A stretch of 52,675 bases of DNA from Sphingobacterium sp. JB170 (lineage in GTDB: Bacteria > Bacteroidota > Bacteroidia > Sphingobacteriales > Sphingobacteriaceae), in NCBI RefSeq assembly GCF_900163865.1, contig NZ_FUKU01000033.1, positions 1-52,675 of the forward strand. The letters run 5' to 3'. Of this stretch, positions 52,015 through 52,675 are shown in pieces. The notes under the pieces are model-generated. The model saw only the letters and a program-made list of their open reading frames with translations. It was not told where the DNA came from and did no database searches. The translations under genes were made by a program, and so were the position numbers. How positions within the stretch are numbered: the stretch's first letter is position 1; each line of letters starts with the position of its first letter.

Positions 52015-52675
52015 ATGGCAAAATTCAAAACACTATTTACAGCAGTTATTATGCTTACCGGCTTTATAACATATGCCCAAACAGGTAAAATATTGGGAAA
52101 AATTTCAGATATACGAGGAGTCCCACTTGTGGCTGCATCTATATCCATCCCCAAACTAAATGTCGGTGCATCTTCAAATGACAAGGGTGATTATGTCTTG
52201 GAGAATATACCTTATGGAACGTGGGAAGTAGAAGTAAACCATATCGGTTTTGATAAACATAAGGAATCCATAACTATTAACGGCGAATCAGCTTCTAAAG
52301 ATTTTATTCTTGAAGAAAAATTAGATGAATTAGAAGAAGTGGTCATTTCAGGCACAATGAAGGAAGTGTCTAAACTGGAAAGTCCCGTACCGGTGGAAGT
52401 TTATACCTCAAAGTTCTTCAAAGCTAACCCTACGCCTTCGCTGTTTGATGCCTTACAAAATATAAATGGTGTACGTCCGCAACTGAACTGTAATGTTTGT
52501 AATACGGGCGATATCCATATCAACGGTTTGGAAGGTCCTTATACAATGATACTAATAGACGGAATGCCTATTGTCAGTGGTCTATCTACTGTGTACGGAT
52601 TAAGTGGCATACCACAAGCTCTGATTGACCGTATCGAAGTAGTAAAAGGACCTGCTTCCACCCTGTATGGTAGTG
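52015..52675 (+). CDS. TonB-dependent receptor, 5' part (runs off the window)
   Basis: This open frame of 220 codons starts at ATG 52015. It has signal peptide MAKFKTLFTAVIMLTGFITYAQ, CarboxypepD-like domain (GKISDIRGVPLVAASISIPKLNVGASSNDKG) at about 27-110 and TonB-box-like EEVVISGTMKEV. The plug follows with an unusual C-N-V-C pair (Q-L-N-C-N-V-C-N-T-G-D-I-H-I-N-G) just before L-I-D-G-M-P-I. It ends at V-V-K-G-P-A-S-T-L-Y-G. Control by the DtxR-type operator suggests uptake of an iron or manganese ligand. The barrel is outside the window. Confidence 0.9.
   Translation, partial: MAKFKTLFTAVIMLTGFITYAQTGKILGKISDIRGVPLVAASISIPKLNVGASSNDKGDYVLENIPYGTWEVEVNHIGFDKHKESITINGESASKDFILEEKLDELEEVVISGTMKEVSKLESPVPVEVYTSKFFKANPTPSLFDALQNINGVRPQLNCNVCNTGDIHINGLEGPYTMILIDGMPIVSGLSTVYGLSGIPQALIDRIEVVKGPASTLYGS

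Noticed and set aside
1..52675. CRISPR arrays and tRNA or rRNA genes
   Set aside because: No regularly spaced repeats of CRISPR type and no tRNA- or rRNA-like segments were noticed on reading; a dedicated scan could still find a short one.

Overview
The window looks like part of an integrative and conjugative element (ICE) of a Bacteroidota bacterium, probably Flavobacteriia or Sphingobacteriia; the sequence alone does not fix the genus. Evidence: AT-rich DNA, CTnDOT-type traA-traD and mobA/mobB/mobC genes, TonB receptors with CarboxypepD-like N-termini, lipoproteins with a C-S-K-D-D start, and promoters carrying the Bacteroidota -7 box TAnnTTTG.

Transfer backbone (about 1.3-18.5 kb). traA-traB-traC-traD run leftward from 11.2 kb and mobA-mobB run rightward from 11.9 kb. 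Between them lies a stem-loop-rich gap that is the best oriT candidate. The backbone is broken in several places. A 6-kb copper-acquisition cassette (CNGKC protein, FixH/YtkA-like lipoprotein, OprC-like TonB receptor, MbnP, MbnH) lies between traD and a partial second copy of traD. An esterase/HxlR pair separates mobB from mobC. mobC, the coupling protein, is split by a complete 1,314-bp IS4-family element with a 9-bp target duplication. An ECF42-type sigma factor and the tail of its YCII/DGPF partner sit at the left edge.

First cargo block (18.5-33.4 kb). It starts with a 3' scrap of an ABC exporter gene whose full homologue lies 7.8 kb away. A TonB receptor, an ABC ATPase and a permease fused to a degenerate M1-peptidase domain follow on the plus strand. 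They converge on a six-gene minus-strand operon: ABC exporter-fold protein, methyltransferase, SIP-type reductase, alpha/beta hydrolase, second ABC protein, AraC regulator. This resembles YbtPQ/IrtAB siderophore import with cytoplasmic iron release. A second AraC regulator is divergent.

Second cargo block (33.5-52.7 kb). A tightly packed plus-strand operon encodes second-copy-type housekeeping enzymes, mostly metalloenzymes: a 56-aa protein, superoxide dismutase, a TPR-like protein, peroxiredoxin, M17 aminopeptidase, class I ribonucleotide reductase, methionine aminopeptidase, dihydroorotase, cofactor-dependent phosphoglycerate mutase, NagA-like deacetylase and a HAD hydrolase. Next come a ligand-less short DtxR-like protein, a Mn/Fe-type ABC importer in the order of chlamydial ytgA-B-CR-D (including a permease-repressor fusion), a His-rich lipoprotein, another methionine aminopeptidase, a full MntR/DtxR regulator and the start of a TonB receptor.

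The unifying signal is an operator, GTTAGTATnATCTAAC, placed 4 bp upstream of the -7 box of the siderophore-type operon, the metalloenzyme operon and the last TonB receptor. Weaker versions precede the ytg-like operon and the DtxR gene itself. I infer one metal-starvation regulon that couples iron/manganese capture to replacement of vulnerable metalloenzymes, carried on a mobile element.
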